Below, piece after piece: positions 28,300 to 38,001 of a stretch of DNA of 64,000 nucleotides. The stretch comes from an uncultured Bacteroides sp. (GTDB taxonomy: Bacteria > Bacteroidota > Bacteroidia > Bacteroidales > Bacteroidaceae), in contig CAAEFE010000022.1 of the NCBI GenBank assembly GCA_900755095.1, positions 1 to 64,000 of the forward strand, in the 5' to 3' direction. A program made the translations under genes and the position numbers. The notes beneath the pieces were generated by a model. It made no database searches. It was not told where the DNA came from and saw only the letters and a list, made by a program, of their open reading frames with translations. Position 1 is the stretch's first letter. Each line of letters opens with the position of its first letter.

Positions 28300-30321
28300 T
28301 TATTTAAATTCAAGTAATTGCACGTCTTTGGAGGGTACGGTCACTTCAAGCTGTCCTGTGGCAAAAGTCTCATTGCCGCTCCACAACTCTTTCACCTGAT
28401 AGCCGCGTGCCTTGTCCAATCCTATTCTTTCTAACGAAAGCACAGTTGTCTGTTCCTGGTCCGAGTAGTTGAATACCGCACAATGGAAACGACCATCGGG
28501 TGTCTTCCTTACAAAGATATGTTCCGACTTCTCTCCGTTTCCTTCCACGGGACGGAACACTTCTCCTGTCGCTACTGCATTCACTGCCGCATTGGTCAGA
28601 TATTTCTGTGACTTTTCTTTGGCGTCTTTTCCTCCTCCCGCACTGAAATCGTCTCCTGTAATGTAAATACCCGTAATGACACCCGAAGTAATACGGGCAC
28701 GGTTTTCTCCGTCGGTAGCATCTCTCAGTACAATATGATCGGCATCGTTATATTGATAGATATACTTCTGCCACCAGCCGTATGAAAGAGCGTTCAATGT
28801 ATATTCGGTATCCTTGATCTGATTCCACGCATCACAGGCTATTCTGCGTGACTGCGCATACTGGGCAGGGAAGACAGGAGAAATGGAGAGATTGATATAC
28901 ATATCTCCAAAATATTGATTGAGCAGTTTCATGCCATAATTATATCCCTGTATACCTGTGGTAATCTCAGGATTATACCATTTGTCCGCTTCCATCGCAC
29001 CGTGTGTCATGAAGTCCATCTTCACATACTCGAATCCTGCACGGTGGAACAAACCGGAAGTCTTCTTCATCATAGCTTCCACTGCCGGATGCGTTGGATC
29101 GACTGCATAAGCGCCGTCCAGTTCCTGCGGCTTTCCGTTGGCATAGAGATAGATATCTTTGTATTTATATTCCGGTGCGGCATCTACCGTCCGTTCCGGA
29201 TCGCGTGCCCAGTCGGTGAACGGAGTCCAGTAGATACCACCGATCTGTCCGTTCGACTTACATTTTTCGATAAATGACTTCAGTTGCTCCTCATTCATAC
29301 AGTCCCAACCGGAATCCAGACCGATATAGACAGTCTGATCAGGGTTTACAAAATGATTATTCTGCAGATTCTCCTTGAAATAATCGGAGACTTCCATCGC
29401 TTTCTCATAAGTCAGATTGAATTGTAATGCCCCCCAGCTGTTCCAACCAAATGGAACAGCTTTCTCCCATGCTTTGGGAGGGGCAATTACAGCGTTGGCT
29501 TTTGCATACGCTTCAAGTCCATCGCACCAATCTTCAAAGAAACCCAAAAAGACTTTAGGGGATTTAATCTTTTTACCTGCTAATGCACCGTGAGCCTTTA
29601 CGTCACGAGTCTGCTCATCTGCTATGCCCCCATAACATACCAGCGAACCAATGTTATCACGATCCCCCTTACCTATTGAAATACCTGTTTTCCAGTTATC
29701 ATGTTCTACGGAGCCGATCACCAGACCGTTCCGGCTTTCATTATTGAATATGGCTGTCACTTCATAACTCACCAATGTATCGAAACCAAGCGGGTGAGAC
29801 TGATATCTGATCCATTTGTCATTGTCGAACGGAACAAAAAGAGCACGGTTATCACCTGCCTGCAAGAATCCGGATATAGAATCGACATTGACAGGAGCCA
29901 TTCTGCCGGAACGGATTTCCTCTTTCGCTTCGACCGTAAAATCGGTCAGTATATATTCCTTACCCGGATAAAGATAGAAATACTGAGTCAGCTTCGGAAG
30001 CTCCTTATCCGTATACTCCACCTTATATATATGTCCTTTCCCGAAAGAATCGGAAACTTTGCCCGTACTGATTTTATGGCGGGCATAGTCACTTGTCTTG
30101 ATCTCCTTCCCTTCCCATTGATAGGAAGCATACATTCCGTTACAAATATTTTTTGACTTATAAGTGAGTGCTATTCCCCCTTGCTGATCATCGTAAGTTA
30201 TATTCCATACATCGGTAGAGAAAATCTTGTCTCCACTGGCACAGTTGGAAATGAAAAGAAACAGAAGAAGCATCAGGGATACTCCCGACATTTTTTTTAG
30301 TAGTAGCTTTTGGTTTTTCAT
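28300..30321 (-). CDS. Clan GH-D (GH27/GH36-like) glycosidase lipoprotein
   Basis: The open frame reaches 30399 only through a TTG. The ATG at 30321 starts a clear signal peptide (MKNQKLLLKKMSGVSLMLLL) ending in SNC at residue 27, so this 673-residue protein is probably a lipoprotein, although Asn before Cys is unusual. A large N-terminal beta-sandwich is followed by a TIM barrel with GLDSGWD, YVKMDFMTH (probable nucleophile Asp) and RRIACDAWN (probable acid/base Asp). These fit alpha-galactosidases of clan GH-D, but the subfamily is unclear. It is the first gene of the four-enzyme operon, with a -7 box at 30397-30404. Confidence 0.82.
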   Translation of the reverse strand: MKNQKLLLKKMSGVSLMLLLFLFISNCASGDKIFSTDVWNITYDDQQGGIALTYKSKNICNGMYASYQWEGKEIKTSDYARHKISTGKVSDSFGKGHIYKVEYTDKELPKLTQYFYLYPGKEYILTDFTVEAKEEIRSGRMAPVNVDSISGFLQAGDNRALFVPFDNDKWIRYQSHPLGFDTLVSYEVTAIFNNESRNGLVIGSVEHDNWKTGISIGKGDRDNIGSLVCYGGIADEQTRDVKAHGALAGKKIKSPKVFLGFFEDWCDGLEAYAKANAVIAPPKAWEKAVPFGWNSWGALQFNLTYEKAMEVSDYFKENLQNNHFVNPDQTVYIGLDSGWDCMNEEQLKSFIEKCKSNGQIGGIYWTPFTDWARDPERTVDAAPEYKYKDIYLYANGKPQELDGAYAVDPTHPAVEAMMKKTSGLFHRAGFEYVKMDFMTHGAMEADKWYNPEITTGIQGYNYGMKLLNQYFGDMYINLSISPVFPAQYAQSRRIACDAWNQIKDTEYTLNALSYGWWQKYIYQYNDADHIVLRDATDGENRARITSGVITGIYITGDDFSAGGGKDAKEKSQKYLTNAAVNAVATGEVFRPVEGNGEKSEHIFVRKTPDGRFHCAVFNYSDQEQTTVLSLERIGLDKARGYQVKELWSGNETFATGQLEVTVPSKDVQLLEFK

Positions 30322-30396
30322 ATGGTACAATGTTCTTATGTAAAAAAATAAAGCATACCCGAATAAGAAACCTTTTTCTCTTATTGAGGTATGCCA

Positions 30397-30404
30397 CAAA
30401 GGTA
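30397..30404 (-). promoter_or_regulatory. -7 box (TACCTTTG) of the four-enzyme operon
   Basis: A minus-strand TACCTTTG lies 75 bp before the ATG at 30321. It sits between the galactosidase-like gene and the end of the regulator gene and falls inside the spurious upstream extension of the coding frame, which supports the shorter start. Confidence 0.55.
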
Positions 30405-30498
30405 AGGATTGGCATCTCCTTTACTATATACAAACGATTCAAAAAATGATAAAAATACGGCAAATAAGCTCCAATGCGGGCTAAGAGAGGTATTTTAT

Positions 30499-33400
30499 CT
30501 ATTTTGTGCCCTCTCCTGCCTCGACATTCTTTATCTCCTGCGTGATAATGATCTGCTTGCCGGATTGATATTGTTTCTCAAAATCTTTGGGTGTCATGCC
30601 GAATTGTTTCAGGAATAACTTGCTGAAATAAGACGGCGAATTGATGCCGACCATATAGCAGATATCTCCGATCCGGTATTTACCTTCCTGGATAAACTCG
30701 GCTGCCTTTTTCAACTTGATCAACCGGATAAAATCGAGCGGAGACAAGTTGAACAGTGTCTTGATTTTCCTTAACAAACTAGAACGACTCATGCAGAGTA
30801 TATCCGCCATCCGTTCTACACCGAAATTATCATCGGTTATGTTATCTTCAATGACCTTGATCACTTTATTCATAAATTCCTCGTCCGCCTTGTTCATCTG
30901 CATATTGTTGACAGAGAAGAAGGGGCGTTTCGCAAAGGCTTCTCTTTCCCTGCGCCTGTTGTCAAGCAAGGACAGGACTTGTTCTTTCAGATAATTGAAA
31001 GAGAAAGGTTTCTCAACGTATGCTTCCGCACCATATTTCAGACCGTTAATTTTGCTGTCGATGTCATTCTTGGCTGTCAGGAAGATAATAGGAATATGAG
31101 AAAGCTCCATATCCGATTTTACTTCCTTGCAGAGTTGGTATCCGTCCATTACAGGCATCATGATATCACTGATGATCAAGTCGATATGGCTGCTTCTCAA
31201 TATTTCCAGTGCTTCTACCCCGTTCATCGCTGTCTCTACGGTGAAGTTTTCCTGCAAGCGTTCGAGAATAAAGGTCAGCATACTTTCGTTGTCTTCTACC
31301 AACAGAAGGGTATATCCATACATATCGGCCGTGACGGGCGTATGTTCGTCCAGCTCGACAATGTCTTTCTGTATGGCTTTGTTGTTCTCCTGTTTAATGC
31401 CCTCCATATTCAAAGGAATGGTCAGTACAAACATATTGTTTTCCTGACGGGTATCCAGATAGATCGTGCCTTTGTGCAGGGATGCCAACGAACGTGCCAG
31501 AGACAAGCCGATGCCTACTCCATTACGGGGCTTCTCCTTTCTGTCCACCTGATAGAACGGTTCGAATATATATTGGCTGACTTCGGCCGGAATCTTGTTT
31601 CCATCACTGGTGACACGAATCGTAAAGCTGTCTTCTCCCTTTTCCAGTTCTACCAGTACATTCTGGCTAGCATACTTCAGCGCATTATTGAGCAGGTTGC
31701 TCAGTATCTTGGTGATTGCTTCTTTATCTACAGCTGCCCACACCTGCTCATCTGTCGATTTTAACTGCAATTCTTTCCGGTTCAGGCTGAACGTCACTTC
31801 AAAGCGTGCCACGATTCCGGCAAGAAGTTCGGTAATGTCCACGCTCTCAAATTTCATGGTCAGCTTGTTGGCACCGATCTTCTGGAAGTCCAGCAGTTGT
31901 CCGGTAAGTTCCAGCAGGCGTTTGGTGTTCTGGACCATCACACTGATATACTTCTTCATCTTGGGCTCCTGTATCTCCATTTCCTCAATGGCTTCGAGAG
32001 GACCGTTGATCAGTGTCAAAGGGGTACGCACTTCGTGCGCTATCTCTGTGAAGAAGTCCACTTTGGATTCGTACAGTTCCTTCTCCTTTTCGATCTCGAA
32101 CAGCTTTTGCCGTTCTTCCAGTTGTTTCTCCTTGCGGCGTTTGTACCATAAGATGGTGCCAACCACGATCAGGATAATACATACGGTATATACAATGTAA
32201 GCAATGATAGACTGCCACCACGGAGGAAGAATGATAATAGACAGAGAGCGTGTGGACGACTCGGACTTGCTGCCGTGAGTAGCCTGCACACGGAAGGTGT
32301 ATTTTCCCGGCGGAAGTTTGGCATACGAGATGTTCTGGTTGCTGGCTGCCCGTACCCAATCCCTGTCAAGCGGTTCCATACGATAATAGTATTGGTTGGA
32401 CTCGGCCGTAGAGTAGCTGAGCAATGCCACATCAAAGCTTATATTGGCCTGGTCGTAAGGCAGGACGATTTCATCCGTATGTACAATACATTGTTTCAGG
32501 GGTGATTCAGGAGTATGCACCGTCACCTCCTTATTATATATACTGAACTTGGAAATGTAAACAGGCGGAAGCGGCTTTTCCTCCTCCTGAACAGTAGGAT
32601 CGAACGCGATCAATCCGTCCACCCCTCCGAAGTAGAACCTTCCATCCTGAGCTTTCAATGCCGATTGATAATTGAACTGATTACCCAGCAATCCGTCCTT
32701 ATTGGTAAAGACACGTACATCTCCACTCTCGGGATTGAACTTGACCAATCCTTTATTGGTGCCAAACCACAGATTTCCGGCATCATCTTCCAATATGTTG
32801 TAAGCTACGTCATCCGGTAGTCCGTCTTCAATACTGAAAGTGGTAAAGTTGTCCTGCGCTTCATTATATCTGCATATACCACCACGGTCGGTAGAGAACC
32901 ATATATTCCCTTTACTGTCCTGCATGATGGAGCTGACGGAGTTGGAGCTTAGAGAGTTGTCAACTCCTTCCTTATAAGAATAATTCTTATAAGAATTATT
33001 CTTAGGATCACATTTCCAAACACCATTTCCCATAGTAGCAAGCCAAATTGTACCATCTCTAGCCTCCATTATATCGAAAACCCAGTTATATCCTACTTCT
33101 TCCACACGGTGAAATTTCCTTTCCTTAGGTTGTGATACATATAATCCCCACCCAGGTCCTATCCAAGTACGACCTTTACTATCTTTTAAAAAACTATATA
33201 CACTTCCTTCTTCAATACCCAAATCCTTATCACTGACGTATTTAAGATGTTCACCAGGTATACTAATATCATTCATTCCTTGTTTAAATAATCCAACATA
33301 TATATGATTTTCATAATGTTTTACTGATAGTGTAATGAGACGACCTGGAACATTATCATATATCTGATGTACTTTACCTGTTCGAGGATCCAATACATTA

Positions 33401-34542
33401 ACACCATTATCTTCAGTACCTATCCAAATACACCCATTATTATCTTCTGCCAATCCACGGATACGTTTGGTATTTAAAGAATATGAATCGCTTCCCGGTA
33501 CATATTTAGCAAAAGTCAAGATACGATTAGGCAGATAGTTGACACCTCCAAACATTGTTCCAATCCAAATTCCTCCTTCATAATCTTTATAAATAGAATA
33601 AATACTATTATCCGATAAACTAAATGAACGCATCAGGTCTTCTTTCAAATGAATAACATTATTTTCTTTCTCATTAATAATGAAAATTCCATGAAGAGAA
33701 CCTACCCAAATTTCATCTCCAAAACACATTACATCTCGCAAAAATGTTTTTTTCTCACCAAGGAACGAAACTTCACTCAACTCATCTGTTCGAGTATTAT
33801 ATTTCAGCAAATCTCCTTCATGTATTCCCAAAATAGCATTTTCTTTCTGAAAACAAATACTTATAATTGTTTTGTCAATTAACGAACGTCCCATTCGGTC
33901 TGTCAAATATTGTTCAAAATTATCATCCCGATAATTGTACTTGAATAAACCTATTCCTGATGTACCTACCCATACTTCGCCCTGCTCATTGATACAAATA
34001 CATTCCGGATTATTATTTTTTAAATTGTCTTTATCTATCAATGAATAATGATGTACCTTTCCGTCTTTATAACGAAAAAGTCCCTGATCAGGAATCAACA
34101 CCCAAATATTATCTAGTGAATCAGACAGAATTTCCGCTACCCAGTTATCAAGAGTTATCCCTTCTGATGAAGCTATTTTGAAACGTTTAAATACATCGAC
34201 CGCCGGATTATATATATAAACACCCCTGTCTGTTCCAACCCATAAATTCCTTTCTTTATCCTCAAAAAGAGCACCAATATTATGATTACCTGTACCCTCC
34301 TCCAAATCATCGCAATCGAATTGGAGAATAGAAGTTCCATCATAGCGGTTGAGCCCATTTTTTGTCCCAAACCACATAAATCCATAGCTATCCTGCAAGA
34401 TTGCTTTTACATTACTCTCTGATAAACCATTTTCTCCATTAACACGGGTGAAATAAAAATCAGAATATTCTTGAGCAAAAATACAAATAGATAAGAATAG
34501 CAATCCATTTATGAAAGCTAATCGTAGTAGGTGTTTCTTCAT
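30499..34542 (-). CDS. Hybrid two-component regulator of the PUL (sensor kinase/AraC)
   Basis: This 1347-residue protein combines a whole two-component system. A signal peptide precedes two periplasmic seven-bladed propellers of Reg_prop repeats (WFGT, WVGT and WIGT blades, to about residue 660) and a Y_Y_Y domain (to about 770). One membrane helix (about 785-810) follows. The kinase has H-box AHEVRTPLTL (about 837) and an ATPase with GVGIGLSLA. The receiver has the phospho-acceptor Asp in SDIMMPVMDG, and residues 1225-1330 are an AraC helix-turn-helix. Such proteins sense an oligosaccharide in the periplasm and activate the nearby PUL. The first 530 residues are encoded by much AT-richer DNA than the rest. 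Confidence 0.97.
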   Translation of the reverse strand: MKKHLLRLAFINGLLFLSICIFAQEYSDFYFTRVNGENGLSESNVKAILQDSYGFMWFGTKNGLNRYDGTSILQFDCDDLEEGTGNHNIGALFEDKERNLWVGTDRGVYIYNPAVDVFKRFKIASSEGITLDNWVAEILSDSLDNIWVLIPDQGLFRYKDGKVHHYSLIDKDNLKNNNPECICINEQGEVWVGTSGIGLFKYNYRDDNFEQYLTDRMGRSLIDKTIISICFQKENAILGIHEGDLLKYNTRTDELSEVSFLGEKKTFLRDVMCFGDEIWVGSLHGIFIINEKENNVIHLKEDLMRSFSLSDNSIYSIYKDYEGGIWIGTMFGGVNYLPNRILTFAKYVPGSDSYSLNTKRIRGLAEDNNGCIWIGTEDNGVNVLDPRTGKVHQIYDNVPGRLITLSVKHYENHIYVGLFKQGMNDISIPGEHLKYVSDKDLGIEEGSVYSFLKDSKGRTWIGPGWGLYVSQPKERKFHRVEEVGYNWVFDIMEARDGTIWLATMGNGVWKCDPKNNSYKNYSYKEGVDNSLSSNSVSSIMQDSKGNIWFSTDRGGICRYNEAQDNFTTFSIEDGLPDDVAYNILEDDAGNLWFGTNKGLVKFNPESGDVRVFTNKDGLLGNQFNYQSALKAQDGRFYFGGVDGLIAFDPTVQEEEKPLPPVYISKFSIYNKEVTVHTPESPLKQCIVHTDEIVLPYDQANISFDVALLSYSTAESNQYYYRMEPLDRDWVRAASNQNISYAKLPPGKYTFRVQATHGSKSESSTRSLSIIILPPWWQSIIAYIVYTVCIILIVVGTILWYKRRKEKQLEERQKLFEIEKEKELYESKVDFFTEIAHEVRTPLTLINGPLEAIEEMEIQEPKMKKYISVMVQNTKRLLELTGQLLDFQKIGANKLTMKFESVDITELLAGIVARFEVTFSLNRKELQLKSTDEQVWAAVDKEAITKILSNLLNNALKYASQNVLVELEKGEDSFTIRVTSDGNKIPAEVSQYIFEPFYQVDRKEKPRNGVGIGLSLARSLASLHKGTIYLDTRQENNMFVLTIPLNMEGIKQENNKAIQKDIVELDEHTPVTADMYGYTLLLVEDNESMLTFILERLQENFTVETAMNGVEALEILRSSHIDLIISDIMMPVMDGYQLCKEVKSDMELSHIPIIFLTAKNDIDSKINGLKYGAEAYVEKPFSFNYLKEQVLSLLDNRRREREAFAKRPFFSVNNMQMNKADEEFMNKVIKVIEDNITDDNFGVERMADILCMSRSSLLRKIKTLFNLSPLDFIRLIKLKKAAEFIQEGKYRIGDICYMVGINSPSYFSKLFLKQFGMTPKDFEKQYQSGKQIIITQEIKNVEAGEGTK

Positions 34543-34575
34543 AAATTATATAGTGGTTATATTTGGCTGTGCGCG

Positions 34576-34583
34576 CAAATATA
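34576..34583 (-). promoter_or_regulatory. -7 box (TATATTTG) of the regulator gene
   Basis: A minus-strand TATATTTG lies 33 bp before the regulator ATG, in the 167-bp divergent region shared with the GH95 gene. Confidence 0.5.
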
Positions 34584-34614
34584 CACTAAAAAACAGTATA
34601 TAAAAAGGAGTTGA

Positions 34615-34645
34615 CGCATTTGTTTCAGTAATAGCCGCATTTGTT
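34615..34645 (+). promoter_or_regulatory. Direct-repeat operator candidate for the hybrid regulator
   Basis: CGCATTTGTT occurs at 34615-34624 and 34636-34645, a 21-bp period that places both copies on one face of the helix, as expected for AraC-type dimers. It ends 24 bp before the GH95 -7 box. Confidence 0.55.
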
Positions 34646-34669
34646 CATTTTTACTTTTCCCTTCTCCTA

Positions 34670-34677
34670 TACCTTTG
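34670..34677 (+). promoter_or_regulatory. -7 box (TACCTTTG) of the GH95-SusC/D operon
   Basis: TACCTTTG lies 32 bp before the GH95 ATG. There is no TTTG at 19 bp upstream, as expected for an activator-dependent promoter served by the direct repeat just before it. Confidence 0.6.
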
Positions 34678-34709
34678 CAATATCATTTTGAAATAAACTA
34701 TTTTATAAC

Positions 34710-37136
34710 ATGAGAAACGTAACATTAGGCCTGATAATAGGGGCCGCACTTCTAGTTAGTGGTAGTCTGTCACTGAAGGCAACCGAGAATAAAATGAAAT
34801 TATGGTATGATAAACCTGCAGATGAATGGATGAAGTCTCTTCCTTTGGGGAACGGTCGTCTTGGTGTAATGATCTATGGTGGCATAGAAACAGAAACACT
34901 CGCTCTAAACGAATCAACAATGTGGTCAGGGGAATATGATGAACATCAGCAACGTCCATTCGGAAGAGAAAAACTCAATCAAGTAAGAAAGCTATTTTTT
35001 GAAAATAACTTGTCAGAAGGTAATCATGTCGCAGGAAATATGATGGCAGGTAGCCCACATTCAGTAGGAACACATCTTCCCATAGGTGACTTGAAAATAA
35101 ATTTTTCATATCCTCAAGGAGAAATATCAGATTATCGCCATGAACTGGATTTACATACTGCTATAAATACAGTTAGCTATAAAGTAGGTAATACTGAATA
35201 TATACGCCAATGTATCGCTTCTAATCCAGATGACGTAGTTGCTATGCATATAAAAGCTAGTCGTCCAAAAGCAATAACGATGGAACTTGAATTGAAATTA
35301 CTCAGACAGGCAAATGTAGTAGCATCCGGTAACCAACTTATTTATACCGGTAATGCAGAATTTGAAAAACATGGTAAAGGAGGAGTACATTTTGAAGGAC
35401 GTATTGCTGTACAAATAAAAGGAGGAACAATAAAGGCTGAAGGGAAAAAACTTTATATTGAGAAAGCTACTGAAGTCACTTTATTATCTGATGTACGTAC
35501 CAATTTTAAAAACAATACGTTCTCTGGTTACAACTACAAAATAAAATGTGAGAAAACAATTGAATTAGCATCAAAGAAAGATTTTAAGACTCTGAAGAAA
35601 AAACATATAGAAGACTATTCTCCACTTTTCTCCCGGGTAGGACTTTCGTTTGAGCATCACGCAAAGTTTGATCACCTACCAAACGATGAACGTTGGGCAC
35701 GGGTAAAGAAAGGAGAATCTGATCCTGGATTAGATGCATTATTTTTCCAATATGCCCGCTATCTGTTGATCGCTTCTTCACGTCCTAATTCTCCTCTACC
35801 TGTAGCTTTACAAGGTTTTTTTAACGATAACCTCGCTTGCCATATGGGATGGACTAACGATTATCATTTGGATATCAATACTGAACAAAATTATTGGATT
35901 GCTAATGTAGGTAATTTAGCAGAATGTCATCTCCCTCTTTTTGACTATATTAAAGATTTATCAATTCATGGTGCAAAAACAGCAAAAGATTTATATGGTT
36001 GTAAAGGATGGACTGCACATACTACAGCCAATCCATGGGGATATACAGCTGTATCAGGTAGTATTCTTTGGGGATTATTCCCGACTGCATCTTCTTGGCT
36101 TGCCTCTCATTTATGGACACAATATGATTACACACAAGATAAAGATTTTTTAAAGAATACCGCATATCCATTATTAAAAAGTAATGCTGAATTTCTATTA
36201 GATTATATGGTAATAGACCCACGAAATAACTATTTGGTAACAGGTCCTAGTATCTCGCCGGAAAACAGTTTTCGCCATCAAGGACAAGAATTTTGCGCAT
36301 CTATGATGCCGACTTGCGACCGTGTACTGGCTTATGAGATATTCTCGGCATGCCTGCAATCTACGGAAATATTAAATGTCGATGCCTCATTTGCCGACAG
36401 CCTCCGTACCGCTATCAGCCAACTCCCTCCTTTCCGTATCAGCACAAACGGAGGAGTACAGGAATGGTTTGAAGATTACGAAGAGGCACATCCCAATCAT
36501 CGTCATACTACACATTTATTATCCCTTTATCCCTATTCCCAAATTACATTGGACAAGACACCCGAGCTGGCACAAGCTGCCGCCAAAACAATCGAAAAAC
36601 GTCTGGCCGCCAAAGACTGGGAAGACACAGAATGGAGCCGTGCCAATATGATTTGCTTCTATGCCCGATTGAAAGATTCTGAAAAAGCTTATAGCAGTGT
36701 GAAACAATTACTTGGGAAACTATCACGTGAAAATATGTTCACTGTTTCCCCGGCCGGAATCGCCGGAGCAGGTGAAGATATTTTCGCCTTCGACGGAAAT
36801 ACAGCCGGAGCAGCAGGTATGGCAGAAATGTTATTGCAAAGTCATGATAATTGCATCGAATTATTGTCTTGTCTGCCGGAAGAATGGAAAAACGGAAGTT
36901 TCAAAGGACTTTGTGCGCGTGGAGGTATCGAAATAGACGCAAGCTGGAAAAACGCCCGGATAGAAAATACGGTATTCAAGGCTACCGCTGCAACAGAATT
37001 CATTCTTCGTCTTCCAAACGCTGAAGCATATCGTTGGAAATTGAACAAAAAAACATTCATTCCGAAGAAGAATGCGGATGGTTCGATACAAATTAAAATG
37101 AATGTAGATGATTGCATAACTATTATTCTTATATAA
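34710..37136 (+). CDS. GH95 alpha-L-fucosidase (or alpha-L-galactosidase)
   Basis: This 808-residue secreted protein (signal peptide to about residue 25, SLKA-T) is a complete GH95 enzyme. The N-terminal beta domain begins with KLWYDKPADEWMKSLPLGNG. The (alpha/alpha)6 catalytic domain has TNDYHLDINTEQNYW (Asn about 383), GPSISPEN (catalytic Glu about 518) and FAFDGNTAG (Asp about 695). The family acts on Fuc-alpha-1,2-Gal, an H/ABO blood-group linkage, while some Bacteroides members cleave alpha-L-galactose. It is the first plus-strand gene of the PUL. GC content rises sharply near 36250, inside the gene. Confidence 0.95.
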   Translation: MRNVTLGLIIGAALLVSGSLSLKATENKMKLWYDKPADEWMKSLPLGNGRLGVMIYGGIETETLALNESTMWSGEYDEHQQRPFGREKLNQVRKLFFENNLSEGNHVAGNMMAGSPHSVGTHLPIGDLKINFSYPQGEISDYRHELDLHTAINTVSYKVGNTEYIRQCIASNPDDVVAMHIKASRPKAITMELELKLLRQANVVASGNQLIYTGNAEFEKHGKGGVHFEGRIAVQIKGGTIKAEGKKLYIEKATEVTLLSDVRTNFKNNTFSGYNYKIKCEKTIELASKKDFKTLKKKHIEDYSPLFSRVGLSFEHHAKFDHLPNDERWARVKKGESDPGLDALFFQYARYLLIASSRPNSPLPVALQGFFNDNLACHMGWTNDYHLDINTEQNYWIANVGNLAECHLPLFDYIKDLSIHGAKTAKDLYGCKGWTAHTTANPWGYTAVSGSILWGLFPTASSWLASHLWTQYDYTQDKDFLKNTAYPLLKSNAEFLLDYMVIDPRNNYLVTGPSISPENSFRHQGQEFCASMMPTCDRVLAYEIFSACLQSTEILNVDASFADSLRTAISQLPPFRISTNGGVQEWFEDYEEAHPNHRHTTHLLSLYPYSQITLDKTPELAQAAAKTIEKRLAAKDWEDTEWSRANMICFYARLKDSEKAYSSVKQLLGKLSRENMFTVSPAGIAGAGEDIFAFDGNTAGAAGMAEMLLQSHDNCIELLSCLPEEWKNGSFKGLCARGGIEIDASWKNARIENTVFKATAATEFILRLPNAEAYRWKLNKKTFIPKKNADGSIQIKMNVDDCITIILI

Positions 37137-37203
37137 AATATTACAGTATCAACATTTTTATGAAAATATTTATTTTATTATTCAACTTAAAAAATTATTT
37201 AAC

Positions 37204-38001
37204 ATGAAAAACTTTTTACTTATTTTAATTACTTGTATAACAATATTATTTACATCATGTAATACAAATTATTTCGATGATTATGAAAAAGAAGAAACTA
37301 CTACTATAATGACTAGAGTCGTACAAGATCCTCTCCATCCTATCATAAATGGTGAGAATGTTTATGGAAATTGGATTCAGCTATTTTACATTCATCCCAC
37401 TCAATATATTGGAAAATGGAATATTTATCTTCAATATCAAAGTGGTGCAGAATGGAAATATTATAATCCAAATGGTGGTAATACTCCATATATTGTATTA
37501 TCAGGTGAAGCTTTAAATTCATATATAATACCTTTTAGTGGAAATTATTTGCCAAAAGGAAATCCTGTTATAAGAATATGTGTAGACGAATATGCACCAA
37601 ATGGCTCTAGAAGCACTTGGTCAGAACCTTACCAACTAAAAGGCTATAATCAATGTGGATTAATTCCAGCACCCAATTTTGATGGATTCGGAAGTTCTGT
37701 ATTAGAACTTTATGGAACTCTGCGACCTCTTATATCAGGTGTTCATTCAGCAAAAATAATTTTTGCTATAAATGGTATTTTTGAGAATTCTCCAATTACA
37801 AAACAATATAAAATAGAATGGATTCCGGGAACATACTATTTTAGCACTAAACTAGGGATAGAACCAAATCAAAACTATACATTAAGTTATACTGTCACAT
37901 ATTATGATTATACAGGAAAAGCATTGTTTCCGATTGATAAAGGTTCTTATTCTATAAATGTAGGCTATTCTAATTATTCTTCTTTGAAAATTTTCGATTA
38001 A
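37204..38001 (+). CDS. Orphan AT-rich lipoprotein, unknown function
   Basis: I do not recognise this 265-residue protein. It has a lipoprotein signal (ITILFTSC, Cys19) and then a beta-rich, Tyr/Asn-rich sequence without charge clusters, repeats or catalytic motifs. The look is that of a small surface adhesin or glycan-binding lipoprotein made of one or two beta-sandwich modules. It lies between GH95 and SusC, where such genes usually encode accessory binding proteins. Its DNA is strongly AT-rich, and the 27-bp end of the GH95 coding region is repeated imperfectly just after it (38036), which suggests a separate arrival. Confidence 0.8.
   Translation: MKNFLLILITCITILFTSCNTNYFDDYEKEETTTIMTRVVQDPLHPIINGENVYGNWIQLFYIHPTQYIGKWNIYLQYQSGAEWKYYNPNGGNTPYIVLSGEALNSYIIPFSGNYLPKGNPVIRICVDEYAPNGSRSTWSEPYQLKGYNQCGLIPAPNFDGFGSSVLELYGTLRPLISGVHSAKIIFAINGIFENSPITKQYKIEWIPGTYYFSTKLGIEPNQNYTLSYTVTYYDYTGKALFPIDKGSYSINVGYSNYSSLKIFD

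Noticed and set aside
30322..30399. Upstream extension of the clan GH-D glycosidase frame
   Set aside because: It begins at a TTG, contains the operon -7 box, and the ATG at 30321 starts a proper lipoprotein signal.
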